From assembly GCA_024637315.1 (NCBI GenBank), contig JAGXFH010000007.1:1-43562 (forward strand): 43,562 nucleotides of DNA. The letters are read 5' to 3'. Each line of letters begins with the position of its first letter. Within the stretch, counting starts at the first letter, position 1. The notes under the pieces are model-generated. The model had not been told where the DNA came from and made no database searches. It saw only the letters and a program-made list of their open reading frames with translations. Source of the stretch: Brevirhabdus sp. (GTDB lineage Bacteria; Pseudomonadota; Alphaproteobacteria; Rhodobacterales; Rhodobacteraceae). The position numbers were made by a program, and so were the translations under genes. This document shows positions 25,248 through 34,100 of this stretch, one piece after another.

Positions 25248-25680
25248 GATTTTCTCCGGGTGTCAGGGTGTGCGAGCTGGTCGCGGTCTGCCGTGTTCGG
25301 GGAGCCTTTCCGGCCCCGTATTTCGGCAAATCCGGCAAAGCCGCCTTTGTCTCTCTCTTTGTTCGTCGGCCTGTCTATCATACGGACCCCCGGATTGGGC
25401 ATCGCGATTTGATTTTCGGCGACACCGGGCTGGCGACGATCTCGCCGCTGGCGGTCGGACTGAAGCGGGCAGGGGGTTCGATGCCGGGCGCTGCCATCCA
25501 GCAGGGCATGGCTCCCGCGCGGAAGGCGCACGTCCGGTTGCGGGGGGGTCGGCACGACCCCGTCGCAACCGGACACCATGACCTCGCCGCCTGGCGGGTG
25601 GGCGCGGTGGCTCTCGCCGGACGCGCGAAAGGGCGACCCGCGCGGGGCCGCCCTTGTTGCTGTCGGTGGTGTGGTTTGCC
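25248..25680. other. Gene-free stretch
   Basis: 430 bp between the 25247 gene and the DUF2493 gene. Frames on both strands (for example 25244-25684 minus) lack ribosome binding sites and family character. It probably holds the terminator of the DUF2493 gene and the promoter of the 25247 operon, but I cannot name the boxes with confidence. Confidence 0.4.
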
Positions 25681-26580
25681 TCATGTGCGGGCGTCCACCT
25701 TCTTTGCGGGGTCTTCGATCCGCGCGACGTGCAAACCTTTCTCGGCGGCTTTATCTGCGAGATTGAGACCGATGCCCCCGGCTCCGAAAAGGATCACGCC
25801 ACGGATACGGGCCTTTAGCATTTCGTCATTGGCGCGGAACGGTGCGGCCTTGTTGAACGCGGACCAGTTGGGGCGGAAAAGCACCTGCGGCACCTTGCGG
25901 GATTTGGCCCATGATGCGGCGATGCGCTCCGCGCCGCGCGATCCCTTGTGGCAAAGCACCATGTCGGGGCATTTCACAAGCGCGGCGTCCAGCCTGCGCC
26001 AGATCGGGGCGGAGTCGATCCAGTCAGACGCGCCCGCAACGGCGATAAAGGTTCCCGTAACCTTGTTGCGCTCGGCTTCCTCGCGGTCGGCGGCTTCCAG
26101 AAGTTTCTTTGCTTCGAAAACTGCGCCGGTTTCCATTGCGCGCTTTGTGGTGCGATCGCCGGTGACGGGAACGTAATGCTCGCCGGTTTCGCGCTCGTAG
26201 GCTTCTGCGGCTGTTTCGGCCATGAGTTTGACGGCAAGGGATTTCTCCCACGTCGCGGTGAAAAGGCGCTGCGCCTCGTCAAGCTGGTTTTCGGCAATCT
26301 CGCTTCCGTCCTGCGCGTCGATCAAGGCGCGGATTTTCATTTTCAGGCGGTCCGCGGCTTGGTCGAGCGATACGGCGCGGCGCTGAAACATGGTTGCGAA
26401 GGCATGGGCGAGGGGTTCCACCTCGGACGCAAGGCCGGTGCCCTGAATGGTGCCGAAAAGTGCCTCGAACGCTTCGCCAACGGCGCGTCCCTGCAATTCG
26501 TCGTCCATCGGAATTGGCAGATCGTCGGTGCCGTTTTCTGTCAGGCCGAAAAGTTCGATCTGGTCATAGGGGGTAATCAT
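25681..26580 (-). CDS. DUF2493 (SLOG-fold) protein
   Basis: A 299-residue protein. The first 180 residues are helical, with DELQGRAVGEAFEALFGTIQ and AYERETGEHYVPVTG. The C-terminal 115 residues form the DUF2493 module: TFIAVAGASDWID, LVLCHKG-like MVLCHKGSRGAERIAASWA, and FGAGGIGLNLADKAAEKGL. This Rossmann-like SLOG family is thought to bind nucleotide-type ligands; its role on plasmids is unknown. A palindrome GCCGGA..TCCGGC (26603-26618) lies about 25 bp upstream of the start. Confidence 0.88.
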   Translation of the reverse strand: MITPYDQIELFGLTENGTDDLPIPMDDELQGRAVGEAFEALFGTIQGTGLASEVEPLAHAFATMFQRRAVSLDQAADRLKMKIRALIDAQDGSEIAENQLDEAQRLFTATWEKSLAVKLMAETAAEAYERETGEHYVPVTGDRTTKRAMETGAVFEAKKLLEAADREEAERNKVTGTFIAVAGASDWIDSAPIWRRLDAALVKCPDMVLCHKGSRGAERIAASWAKSRKVPQVLFRPNWSAFNKAAPFRANDEMLKARIRGVILFGAGGIGLNLADKAAEKGLHVARIEDPAKKVDART

Positions 26581-26602
26581 GGGTTCAATTCCTGTTTTGT
26601 GC

Positions 26603-26618
26603 GCCGGACATTTCCGGC
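26603..26618 (-). promoter_or_regulatory. Palindrome upstream of the DUF2493 gene
   Basis: GCCGGA-N4-TCCGGC, a perfect 6-bp stem 22-38 bp before the ATG. One of the recurring leader palindromes of this block. Confidence 0.5.
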
Positions 26619-26639
26619 TTTGGGGAGGTGCGCCGCTCG

Positions 26640-26860
26640 CTTGCTCTGCATCCTTTATATCTTTAAGAACTGGCCTAAGCTAATGATTTATTTGCCTTTT
26701 ATTCTAATTGTTTGCTTGCTTCGCTTTCCTATCCGCGTTTGCTCTGAGTCCAGAGGAGGGAGCACACCCGAATTGATCGAAAATCAATTCGCACTATAAA
26801 AGCGGCCCGTCAGGGCCTCCTTATTCTTTAATACGGGCAGACCCGTTGGGGGCGTCGTTT
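26640..26860. other. AT-rich island with an inverted repeat and a possible promoter
   Basis: Clearly AT-richer than the surroundings. It contains a perfect inverted repeat GAATTGAT-CGAAA-ATCAATTC (about 26770-26790) and, reading plus, TTGATC-N16-TATAAA followed at once by GGCCC-GTCA-GGGCC and a T-rich run. No gene lies immediately downstream, so this could mark a very short RNA or the regulatory region of the minus-strand DUF2493 gene. Confidence 0.4.
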
Positions 26861-26916
26861 GTTCGTCATCCGTCGTCGGTCGCACGGCCAGAACAGGGCG
26901 GGGCGGACGGACGGTG

Positions 26917-26979
26917 GCAACGTCAAATGCGGAGGGTCCGCGCGCGCCGCGCGTGGAAACCGTATTTGTCGTTGGTGAG
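26917..26979 (+). repeat. Dispersed repeat B, copy 2
   Basis: 63 bp matching 23461-23523 with 2 differences, same orientation. It is followed 250 bp later by copy 2 of repeat A. Confidence 0.8.
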
Positions 26980-27227
26980 CGCAGCGAACGAACCGTCGGC
27001 CGGCCGGTCCGTCAGGTTCGATCAGGCCGCGCCCGACATGCGGATGATGGACAGGCGATGCCCCTGGGCGCTGGTCCGGAGGAAAGCCCGACCGAGCGGC
27101 GTTCGTCGCGTAGCGGCGAATCCCCGAGGGCGGCCTATCGGCTGGATGCGACGGAGGGCGGCGTTCGGCGCGCAGCGGCGAACGCCCCGGCTTTTGAAGC
27201 GGTGTCGGTGCCGCGAGCTGCACCAGC

Positions 27228-27420
27228 CCGGTCGTCACCCGCAGGGCCGAGACACGGGCCGCTGACCGACCATGTGGCCGCGCTGGCGCGTGGCTCCGGA
27301 GGAGACGCGGGGCGGCGCAACAGGCTGCAGGGAGGGCAGGGGGTCAGGGCTCGGGGAGGGCCCGCTTGCGGGCCGAGTAGGGCGGCGGTCCTGCACGTCG
27401 TCAGACGGGCGGGAGGTGCC
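27228..27420 (+). repeat. Dispersed repeat A, copy 2
   Basis: About 193 bp, close to 90% identical to 22731-22924. The stretch 26980-27227 between the repeats has no supported gene. It contains a hairpin GGCGTTCG..CGAACGCC near 27160-27185. Confidence 0.8.
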
Positions 27421-27522
27421 ATAACCTTGCACTAAATCGTGGGGCTCTCTAATCTGAAATTGAAGGAAACAACCAGATATCAAGGCTACCTGGGCGCTAC
27501 GTTTTTCATCATAAGGACGCGT

Positions 27523-27747
27523 ATGAAAACTCTCATTTCCCTCATCGTCTGGACGAGCGTGTGCGTCTCAATCCTTATCCCAGCCTACGCGGTAGTGGCG
27601 GTCTGGAGCGGGGCCGGGATACCCTTTGACGGGGCAATTCTCATAGGAATTAACCGCATTTCGCTCATCGCCATGGTCGCCGGTCTCTGGTTTACGCTTA
27701 GACTCAATCCGGACCCGGACGCTATCAAGAGTGCTGTGGAACACTGA
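27523..27747 (+). CDS. Small two-helix membrane protein
   Basis: A 74-residue protein with two hydrophobic segments, ISLIVWTSVCVSILIPAYAVVAVW (broken around residues 4-27) and ISLIAMVAGLWFTL (about 45-60). AAGGA lies 5 nt before the ATG at 27523, so this start is preferred over the longer frame from 27439. It is the only plus-strand gene between 19.4 and 41.1 kb. No family is recognised. Confidence 0.62.
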   Translation: MKTLISLIVWTSVCVSILIPAYAVVAVWSGAGIPFDGAILIGINRISLIAMVAGLWFTLRLNPDPDAIKSAVEH

Positions 27748-27766
27748 TCGTGAATACGAAAGAGAA

Positions 27767-27790
27767 GGCCCGCGCCGAGTGGCGCGGGCC
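27767..27790. terminator. Bidirectional terminator
   Basis: A perfect 10-bp stem GGCCCGCGCC-GAGT-GGCGCGGGCC lies between two convergent gene ends (27747 plus, 27799 minus), with TTCTCTTTC on the minus-strand 3' side. A strong intrinsic terminator is likely. Confidence 0.75.
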
Positions 27791-27798
27791 GGATGCCG

Positions 27799-27960
27799 TC
27801 AGGCATCCTGTGGTGGCTCGGGTGGCTTGTCGAGGTCGCGGGCGTATTCGACTTCGACCTTGAGGAAGCCGGGGATCGAGATCGCAACTGAGATGGTGAG
27901 CTTCGCCTTGTGTCCGAGGGCCTTGAGAATGGAGCGCAGCTTGCGGAGGATCTTGTTCAT
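27799..27960 (-). CDS. Small basic protein
   Basis: A 53-residue protein with a strongly basic amphipathic N-terminus (MNKILRKLRSILKALGHKAK), then a beta-like stretch and a Pro-rich tail (DKPPEPPQDA). AAAGGAC precedes the ATG, and a perfect hairpin and terminator follow the stop, which supports a real gene. Function unknown; DNA or membrane binding is only suggested by charge. Confidence 0.62.
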   Translation of the reverse strand: MNKILRKLRSILKALGHKAKLTISVAISIPGFLKVEVEYARDLDKPPEPPQDA

Positions 27961-28020
27961 GGTGTTTGTCCTTTCGGGTTGGTGGGTACAGCCGAGAAGG
28001 ACGGCGGCGAATTAGGCCGC

Positions 28021-28283
28021 GCGCACCCGAAGGGTCGAAACGAAGTGGAGAAGGGCGCAGCCCTTGCGCGGGGCCGGCGCTGCCGTATCCTTGGCTGTGA
28101 TGATCCCACCTATCCGAAAGGACAGGGGTCACCGTGACGATGCCCGGACCTGCGCAGTCCACCGAGCTGGTCCTCGGCCATAGGGTGAAGCGGGCATGAA
28201 AAAAGCGCGACCCGAGGGCCGCGCTCCGCAAGAGAGGGCGATCGGGCACCCTTCAACGGCCCAGCCGAGCCGCCACAGGATGC
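28021..28283. other. Non-coding stretch with GC-rich stems
   Basis: There is no supported gene. Stems such as AAGGGC-GCA-GCCCTT (28051-28065) precede a TGCCGTATCC motif (28081-28090) that recurs near 23911. Confidence 0.35.
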
Positions 28284-28442
28284 CTAGACGCCATCCGGCT
28301 TCAGCAGGGCATCAAGACGCTTCTGCGCAAAGCGGGCCAATGCTTCGGCATCGTTTACCACGTCGACCGGATCACGGTGTAACAGGGCGATCTTTGCGTC
28401 CCGAAGCCAGTAGGATTCAGTATCTGCTCTATCGTGCGTCAT
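28284..28442 (-). CDS. Very small acidic protein
   Basis: A 52-residue protein (MTHDRADTESYWLRDAKIAL, then DPVDVVNDAEALARFAQKR). It starts 8 bp after the stop of the 28451-29002 gene and reads in the same direction, so it is probably translationally linked. Amino-acid composition is natural and helical. No family is recognised; coding status is moderately supported. Confidence 0.5.
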   Translation of the reverse strand: MTHDRADTESYWLRDAKIALLHRDPVDVVNDAEALARFAQKRLDALLKPDGV

Positions 28443-28450
28443 GCCGTCTT

Positions 28451-29002
28451 TCAGCCATCCATTGCGACGCTGTAGAGGTGCTGATCGAAGGCGGTCTGGG
28501 CGATGTGACGGGCATGTTCCTCGCCGTAGAGGTCACGGCGCTTTTCCAGACAGTCGCCTCGCGCGTTCATGATCTCGTAGCGATAGACGTTGCCGCTGAT
28601 GAAATCGTCATAGGCTTGCAGCTCGCCAAGACAGACGGCTTCCGCCTCCTCCATCGTGTCGTCGAGGATGGCAGGCGTGATCTCATCGAGGCCGAACGCC
28701 ATGCAGAGCCGCTCGTAGGTCGCGAAAGCGTAGCCTGCGATCTTGTCGTTATCGGAGTAGGACCGCAGCAAGATCGGCCCCTTCTTCGTCTCCATGCGGT
28801 AGAGCGGGAAGATCGCGGCGATATTCGACGTGATGGCCGCGTGGAAGTCTTCGGGCGATGCCCATTCGTGAAGATCGCCGAGACGGGATATCCACGAGAC
28901 GACATGAAACACGTTTTCCTCGGCGAACCGGGGATTGCGGGGTTTGGGCTCGATGCCGAGCGACAGCGAAAGCCCTGCCTCGGTATCCCTGATCTGAAAC
29001 AT
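28451..29002 (-). CDS. Plasmid protein of unknown function
   Basis: A 183-residue soluble protein. FHVVSWISRLGDLHEWASPEDF and YDDFISGNVYRYEI are distinctive but not assigned by me. It has a central acidic helical region (DEITPAILDDTMEEAEAVCL). AAAGGAC lies upstream of the ATG. It is monocistronic or leads the small 28442 gene. Confidence 0.75.
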   Translation of the reverse strand: MFQIRDTEAGLSLSLGIEPKPRNPRFAEENVFHVVSWISRLGDLHEWASPEDFHAAITSNIAAIFPLYRMETKKGPILLRSYSDNDKIAGYAFATYERLCMAFGLDEITPAILDDTMEEAEAVCLGELQAYDDFISGNVYRYEIMNARGDCLEKRRDLYGEEHARHIAQTAFDQHLYSVAMDG

Positions 29003-29092
29003 GTCGGTCCTTTCCTGCGTTCGTTCACGATTTGTCTTATACGCGGACGGGAACGGCCTGTCGATACATTTCGGGCAGGGGTTGCGGTCATT

Positions 29093-29341
29093 TTACGAAG
29101 GGGAGGCGACTGTCTTCGCTTCGCGGTTGATATGAGCCACCTCGCGGCGAAGCTGGGTCAGCGTCACCTCGCCGGGATCGAACATGCTGCCGTCCGGCAT
29201 CGGCAGAACCCCGCGAAAGCCGCGCATGTTGTAGTAGAAGGGCTTGCCCCAGGGTTCGCCGTTCAACAGCACTTGCCAGTTGTTGTAAGGGTCGTGGAAA
29301 TGCGGCGAGGGTTTCGATTGGAGCGTGATGCGGAACGTCAT
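29093..29341 (-). CDS. Small plasmid protein, unknown function
   Basis: An 82-residue protein (MTFRITLQSKPSPHFHDPYN, then GEPWGKPFYYNMRGFRGVLP). ATG at 29341 overlaps the preceding stop by 4 bp, so it closes a three-gene operon with 29757 and 30103. No known motif. Confidence 0.68.
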   Translation of the reverse strand: MTFRITLQSKPSPHFHDPYNNWQVLLNGEPWGKPFYYNMRGFRGVLPMPDGSMFDPGEVTLTQLRREVAHINREAKTVASPS

Positions 29342-29757
29342 GCCGCCACCGCCCGCGCCATGCGTTCCGCGCTTGTCCACGGCGTCGTGCGGACGCGGAG
29401 CGGCCAGGTCATCTGAAGCCGGTCAAAGAACGCTTCCGCGCGACCCGGCATCGAATGACGGGCTAGTGCGTCCGTCTCGTAGAGATCGGCGCGCACGCCG
29501 AACGTGATGTGGATGCGGTCGTAGCTGTCGCCGGTCAGCCAGATTTCATGCAGGCGATTGCGCGCGACGATGCGGTCATTGCGACCGCGCCACTCGCGAT
29601 CGACCGACCACCATGTTTCGGAAAGCAGATCGTGGATCGTGGCGACGAGTTCGTCATAGGCCATGCCGAGAAGATCTGGATCATCGACGTCGAGCCCATC
29701 ATAGGGTTCGGCATAGGAGGTGCGGCCGTCGCGGCTATGATAAAGACCTTCACCCAT
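29338..29757 (-). CDS. Plasmid protein of unknown function
   Basis: A 139-residue acidic protein. ATG 29757 (MGEGLYHSRDGRTSYAEPYD) is chosen over 29829 because GGAGGACG lies directly upstream and the overlap with the previous gene is then only 8 bp. Central motif ETWWSVDREWRGRNDRIVARN. No family recognised. Middle gene of a coupled three-gene cluster. Confidence 0.7.
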   Translation of the reverse strand: MGEGLYHSRDGRTSYAEPYDGLDVDDPDLLGMAYDELVATIHDLLSETWWSVDREWRGRNDRIVARNRLHEIWLTGDSYDRIHITFGVRADLYETDALARHSMPGRAEAFFDRLQMTWPLRVRTTPWTSAERMARAVAA

Positions 29758-30103
29758 TGGAACGTCCTCCGGGCAGTATGGCGGGCCGCGTCCACGCGCC
29801 GCTTCTGACGGCACGTCGCGGATCGCCAAACGCTATCGCCAGCAGGTCGAAGGCTTGCGCGATGACCGCTTCGTCGCGGATCGCCATGCCGCATTTGGGA
29901 TAGTAACGGCGATAGCTGCCGGTGAACTCGCGCCCGATCATCTCCTCGATCGTGGTCCAGCTTGTGCGCGCCATCGCCTGTGCGATCTCGGCCTCGGAAA
30001 GCTGCATCCGGTAAGCGATGGTGGCGCACACGGATTTCGCCACTTCTGCCGTATCGACTGTCTCGCTACCGCTCGCTGGTGGGTGATATGTCGAAGTTGT
30101 CAT
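29750..30103 (-). CDS. Plasmid protein of unknown function
   Basis: A 117-residue protein. The segment TVDTAEVAKSVCATIAYRMQ followed by TSWTTIEEMIGREFTG is helical. The C-terminal YYPKCGMAIRDEAVIAQAFD suggests a small compact fold. The ATG at 30103 follows AAAGGAACG. First gene of the 30103-29093 cluster. Confidence 0.68.
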   Translation of the reverse strand: MTTSTYHPPASGSETVDTAEVAKSVCATIAYRMQLSEAEIAQAMARTSWTTIEEMIGREFTGSYRRYYPKCGMAIRDEAVIAQAFDLLAIAFGDPRRAVRSGAWTRPAILPGGRSNG

Positions 30104-30144
30104 GGGGCGTTCCTTTCTGAACGGGTGGGGTCGCGAACGAAGAA

Positions 30145-30281
30145 GGGCGGCACCGCGAGGTGCCGCCCGGAAGGGTGCGCAGACGGGCAGGAGCTGCCTG
30201 CCTGCGAGATGCTGGATCACCTCCTTTCTGGTGGTCTGGTGGATGGATGGGCCGCGACGAAGGAGAACCGCCGCGGCCCAT
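30145..30281 (-). terminator. Two strong stem-loops after the DUF736 gene
   Basis: Downstream (minus) of the DUF736 stop at 30315 are ATGGGCCGCG..CGCGGCCCAT (30247-30281) and GGGCGGCACC-GCGA-GGTGCCGCCC followed by TTCTTCGTT (30145-30168). The second has the better terminator form. Confidence 0.65.
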
Positions 30282-30314
30282 TATGGTTTTCTGGCGCCGA
30301 TCGACCGAGGAAGG

Positions 30315-31004
30315 TCAGGCGACGGCGGCCAGTTCGCCGCTTGCGTAAGCGACGATCTCGTAGGCACCATCCGGATCGCCCTCGCGGCGCAGGCCGTTGG
30401 CGCGGTGCTGTGTGCCCGTGGGCGAGGAAAACGCAATCGACAGGTACGCGTTGCCGCTGCGCTCGGAGACGGCTTTCCAGATCGAGCCCATGCGGATCAG
30501 GACGCCTGCCGGGCTGCGCGCCTCGATGTGATAGTCCGGATGGTTCGGATCAGCTTTGTCCGGCTTCTCGACCGCGACAAACTCCATGTCGAAGTCGTAG
30601 GAGCCGATGAATCCCGCGAGGTTGTCGTCGTCCAGCGTCTCGATCTTGCCGGTGATGGCGATGCCTTCGGTCTTGCCGCCGGTCATGGGCACGATCTGCC
30701 ACGTTCCTTCCGGCGTTTTGTCATTGCGGACGGCGTTTATGCGCCACGTCCGGTTCATCTTGTCGGTGATCGCGAGCGAGAAGTAGGCGCGACCGCTTTT
30801 ATCGCTGACGGCTTTCCACATCGAGCCGATCCGCAGGGTCCGGCCGCGCGGAGTGCGGACTTCGAGGTGGAAGTCCGGATGATTGTCGGCGGTCTTGTAG
30901 GCGTTCTCTACGACCGCGATGCGCGCGATGTCGAAGAGCATTGTCGAGATGCTGGCGGTGAAGGTGTTCGTCTTGACGTTCTGGGTCAGGGTTCCGGTGA
31001 TCAT
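30315..31004 (-). CDS. Tandem DUF736 protein
   Basis: A 229-residue protein made of two DUF736 units. Unit 1 holds LRIGSMWKAVSDKSGRAYFS, unit 2 LIRMGSIWKAVSERSGNAYL, about 100 residues apart. DUF736 proteins are normally a single roughly 100-residue unit on alphaproteobacterial plasmids and ICEs, with no known function. The ATG at 31004 follows AAGGAG. The leader has the palindrome CCGAT..ATCGG and a terminator-like stem. Confidence 0.88.
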   Translation of the reverse strand: MITGTLTQNVKTNTFTASISTMLFDIARIAVVENAYKTADNHPDFHLEVRTPRGRTLRIGSMWKAVSDKSGRAYFSLAITDKMNRTWRINAVRNDKTPEGTWQIVPMTGGKTEGIAITGKIETLDDDNLAGFIGSYDFDMEFVAVEKPDKADPNHPDYHIEARSPAGVLIRMGSIWKAVSERSGNAYLSIAFSSPTGTQHRANGLRREGDPDGAYEIVAYASGELAAVA

Positions 31005-31031
31005 CGTAGTGCTCCTTGGTATGTGTCTTTC

Positions 31032-31069
31032 CCGATCCAAAATCGGATCACAAAAAGGCGAAGCCGCCT
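31032..31069 (-). terminator. Terminator plus small palindrome before the DUF736 gene
   Basis: On the minus strand AGGCG-GCTT-CGCCT then TTTTT (31051-31069) ends the upstream helicase transcript. It is followed by the palindrome CCGAT-N5-ATCGG (31032-31046) and then AAGGAG for DUF736. Confidence 0.65.
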
Positions 31070-31124
31070 CTTCTCCCTCTCTCCCCCGGCCGGACCAAGG
31101 CGCAGGTCTCGGCCGGGGATGCGC

Positions 31125-34100
31125 TCAGCTTGCCGCAGCCACCCCCCGCCCGGCCCGGATTTTCTCGATCACGCCGGTGGCTTCGCTCCCGACGGGGACG
31201 AACACGCGGAGCTGGTGGGCGATGATCTCCGAAAAGCAGCCCGCCGCCTTGAGGCTGGCAACCTGGGCCGGCATCCAGCCTTCCAGTTCCAGCCGTTTGG
31301 CCCCCGCAACGCGGCGGGCGCGCATGGTCAGGCCGCGCCCGAGATCGACGGTGGCGTCCGTTGCCATGACCGACGCGATCAGCTCGTCAGGTGCCGCATC
31401 CCCTTCGGTACGGAACCGGCCCTTCAGGACGAGCGCCTGACCCTCGGAGATGGCGCGACCGATGCGGGATTGCCCGTCTTCGGGCGCGACCCGCCAGATG
31501 CGCTCGTTGTCGGATGGGATCATCTTCCAGATCGGCAGAAGCAGCCCGGTCAGAAGAACAACTGTCTCGGTATGAACCTTCGGCATCTCGCCCGCTTCTG
31601 CATCCCATGCGGCGACAAAGGCATCCTTCGCCACGGGTTCCCAATGCGATGAGGCGAACGCCTCTTCGGTGACGGTGCTGCGCCCGCCGGGGCGGCGCAG
31701 ATAGCGGACCTCCTCGAACACCTCGTCGTCATAGACCTGGTGTGGGCGGCACGAGATGAGGGCGACCTTGCCCGAGACCGCGTTGCGCATCGCCCGCATA
31801 TCGTTGCCGTAGTCCGACAGGACGCCCGCGCCGGAGGCGATATGAATGGCCGTCTCGGTTTCCAGCGTCACGGTGCGCGTGACCGATCCGCTGCGCGGGC
31901 AAGTCCAGAGATCCGCTTCGCCCGTAACGCTGATGCGGTCGGCGCGCAGGGTCTCGATGCCGACATCGAGCGTGCCCGCCACCCGCGCCGCCTCGGTCTG
32001 CGCCTCGATCTTGGCTGCGAGCGCGGCGAACAGATCGTTCTGCATCTGGATCGGCAGGGCGAGAAGCCGGTTGAGATACCGCTGAATCGGCGGCAGGTCT
32101 TCCAGAAGCACGCCGTCGTCGGCGACCAGTTTCAGCGCGGTCCAGTCGAAGAACGTCTCGTAATCCATCGCCTCGCAGGTATCGTTCGCAAGCTCCTTGT
32201 AGTGCGAGATCAGCGCCCGCCGGGCAATCGGGCTTTCCAGATTGTCGGAGGCGCGGAACATATTCTGCGATCCGGTCTGGCGCTGGCCGCGCGTCAGCGC
32301 GCCGAGCGTGTCGAGGCGGCGGGCAATGGTCGAGGTGAACCGCTTCTCGCCATGAACGTCGGAGGTGACGACGCGGAAGAACGGGGCCGAGACCTGCGCC
32401 GAGCGATGCGTGCGCCCTAGGCCCTGAATGGCCGCATCCGCGCGCCAGCCCGGCTCGACGAGGTAGTGACGCCTGCGCTTCTGGTTCGCAGCTGAACGTG
32501 CAGCATGATAGGAGCGCCCGGTGCCTCCGGCATCGGAGAACAGCAGGATGTCCTTGGTCCCGGCCATGAAGGACGCGCTCTCGGCCGAGTTGGCGGAGCC
32601 GGAACGGGGCGCGATCTTCAGCGTATTGTTTACCGTCCGGATTGTGCGCTTCGAGCGGCCTGTCACCTCGGCAACCTGGTCCTCGCCAAAGTGCCAGATG
32701 ATCTGGTCGAGAAACGACGGGATCGGCGCGATGGTGTAGAGTTCCATCAGCGCCGCGTCCCGCAGGGCCTCGGCTTCGCGCGAGATCACCCGGTTGCCGT
32801 CCGCGTCCAGAAGCGGCTGGCTGACGATGGTGTCCTCGATCTCGATCAGCTCCTGCGCGTAGATCGGGAAGGCGGTGTTCAGCCAGTGGACTACCACCTC
32901 TTTCGGCGTGAGATGCGACTCAAGCAGATCGTCGCCCGGCTCCAGCCCGTCGATGGCGCGATCCAGATGGCTCTCGCCCGTGGACACGATTTGAAGAACC
33001 GGTGCCCAGCCATCCGCAAGGTCGGCCTCGATCGCGACAATCACGGACTTGGCCTTGAAGCCGTTGAGGATGTGCCCGAAGAAGCGTTGCTTCATTGACT
33101 CATACCTGGACAGCGCCGACGCCTTGGCGGCCGAGGCCGAGCGGCCGGATTCCTCGTCCACAATGCCGGTGGCTTCCAGTGCCGCGCGCAGGTTCTGGTG
33201 AATGATGCGGAAAGCGGAAGCAAAGGTGTCGTAGATCGTCCGCTCCGCCTCGGACAGCCGGTGTTCGAGGATGTCGTACTCCACGCCCTCGAAGCTGAGG
33301 GCGCGGGCCGTGTAGAGGCCGAGCGCCTTCAGGTCGCGGGCGACCACTTCCATGGCCGCAACACCGCCCGCTTCCATTGCCGCGATGAACTCTTCGCGCG
33401 ACGGGAAGGGATAAGCGTCGCCCGGACCCCAGAGGCCAAGCCGCATGGCATAGGCCAGATTGCCGACATTGGTGGCGCCGGTGGCCGAGACGTAGAGGAC
33501 GCGGGCGCGCGGCAAGCCGAGCTGGAGCCGCAGGCCGGCAATGCCCTGCTGCGACGGCGCGGTGCCGCGCCCTTCCGAAGAGCCGCCCGCGTTCTGCATC
33601 GCATGGGCCTCGTCGAAGGCCAGCACGCCCTCAAAGTCGGAGCCTGCCCAATCGATGATCTGGTCGAGACGCGAACGCCCGGTCTTCCCGACCGATCGCA
33701 GCGTGGCATAGGTCAGAAAGAGGATGCCGCGCTGGCAGGTGATGGCGTCGTCGGGCTTCCAGCGGTCGAGCGGCACGATGTCGGCGGGCGATCCGCCGAG
33801 ATCGGTCCAGTCGCGGATCGCGTCCTCCATGAGCGTCTTGGTCTTCGACAGCCAAATGGCGCGTGTCCGGCCTTCGAGCCAGCCCGCCATCATCAGCCCG
33901 GCGGCTTGGCGGCCCTTGCCAGCACCGGTCCCGTCCCCGAGGAAATATCCCTGCCGGAACGCCACGCCCGCACCTTCCGCCGCAGGTTCCAGCCCGGACA
34001 GGTCGTCCTTGACCGCAAAGAGGCCCGGCAGGTCGTGGCTGTAGGAGTCTTCCGCCATGATGATGGTTTCGAGCTGGGCGGCGGACAGCTCGCCCCCGGT

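Noticed and set aside
27068-27090. GGAGGAAAGCCCG resembling the 5' conserved region of RNase P RNA
   Set aside because: The flanking structure and the conserved 3' elements of RNase P RNA are absent, so this is a chance match.
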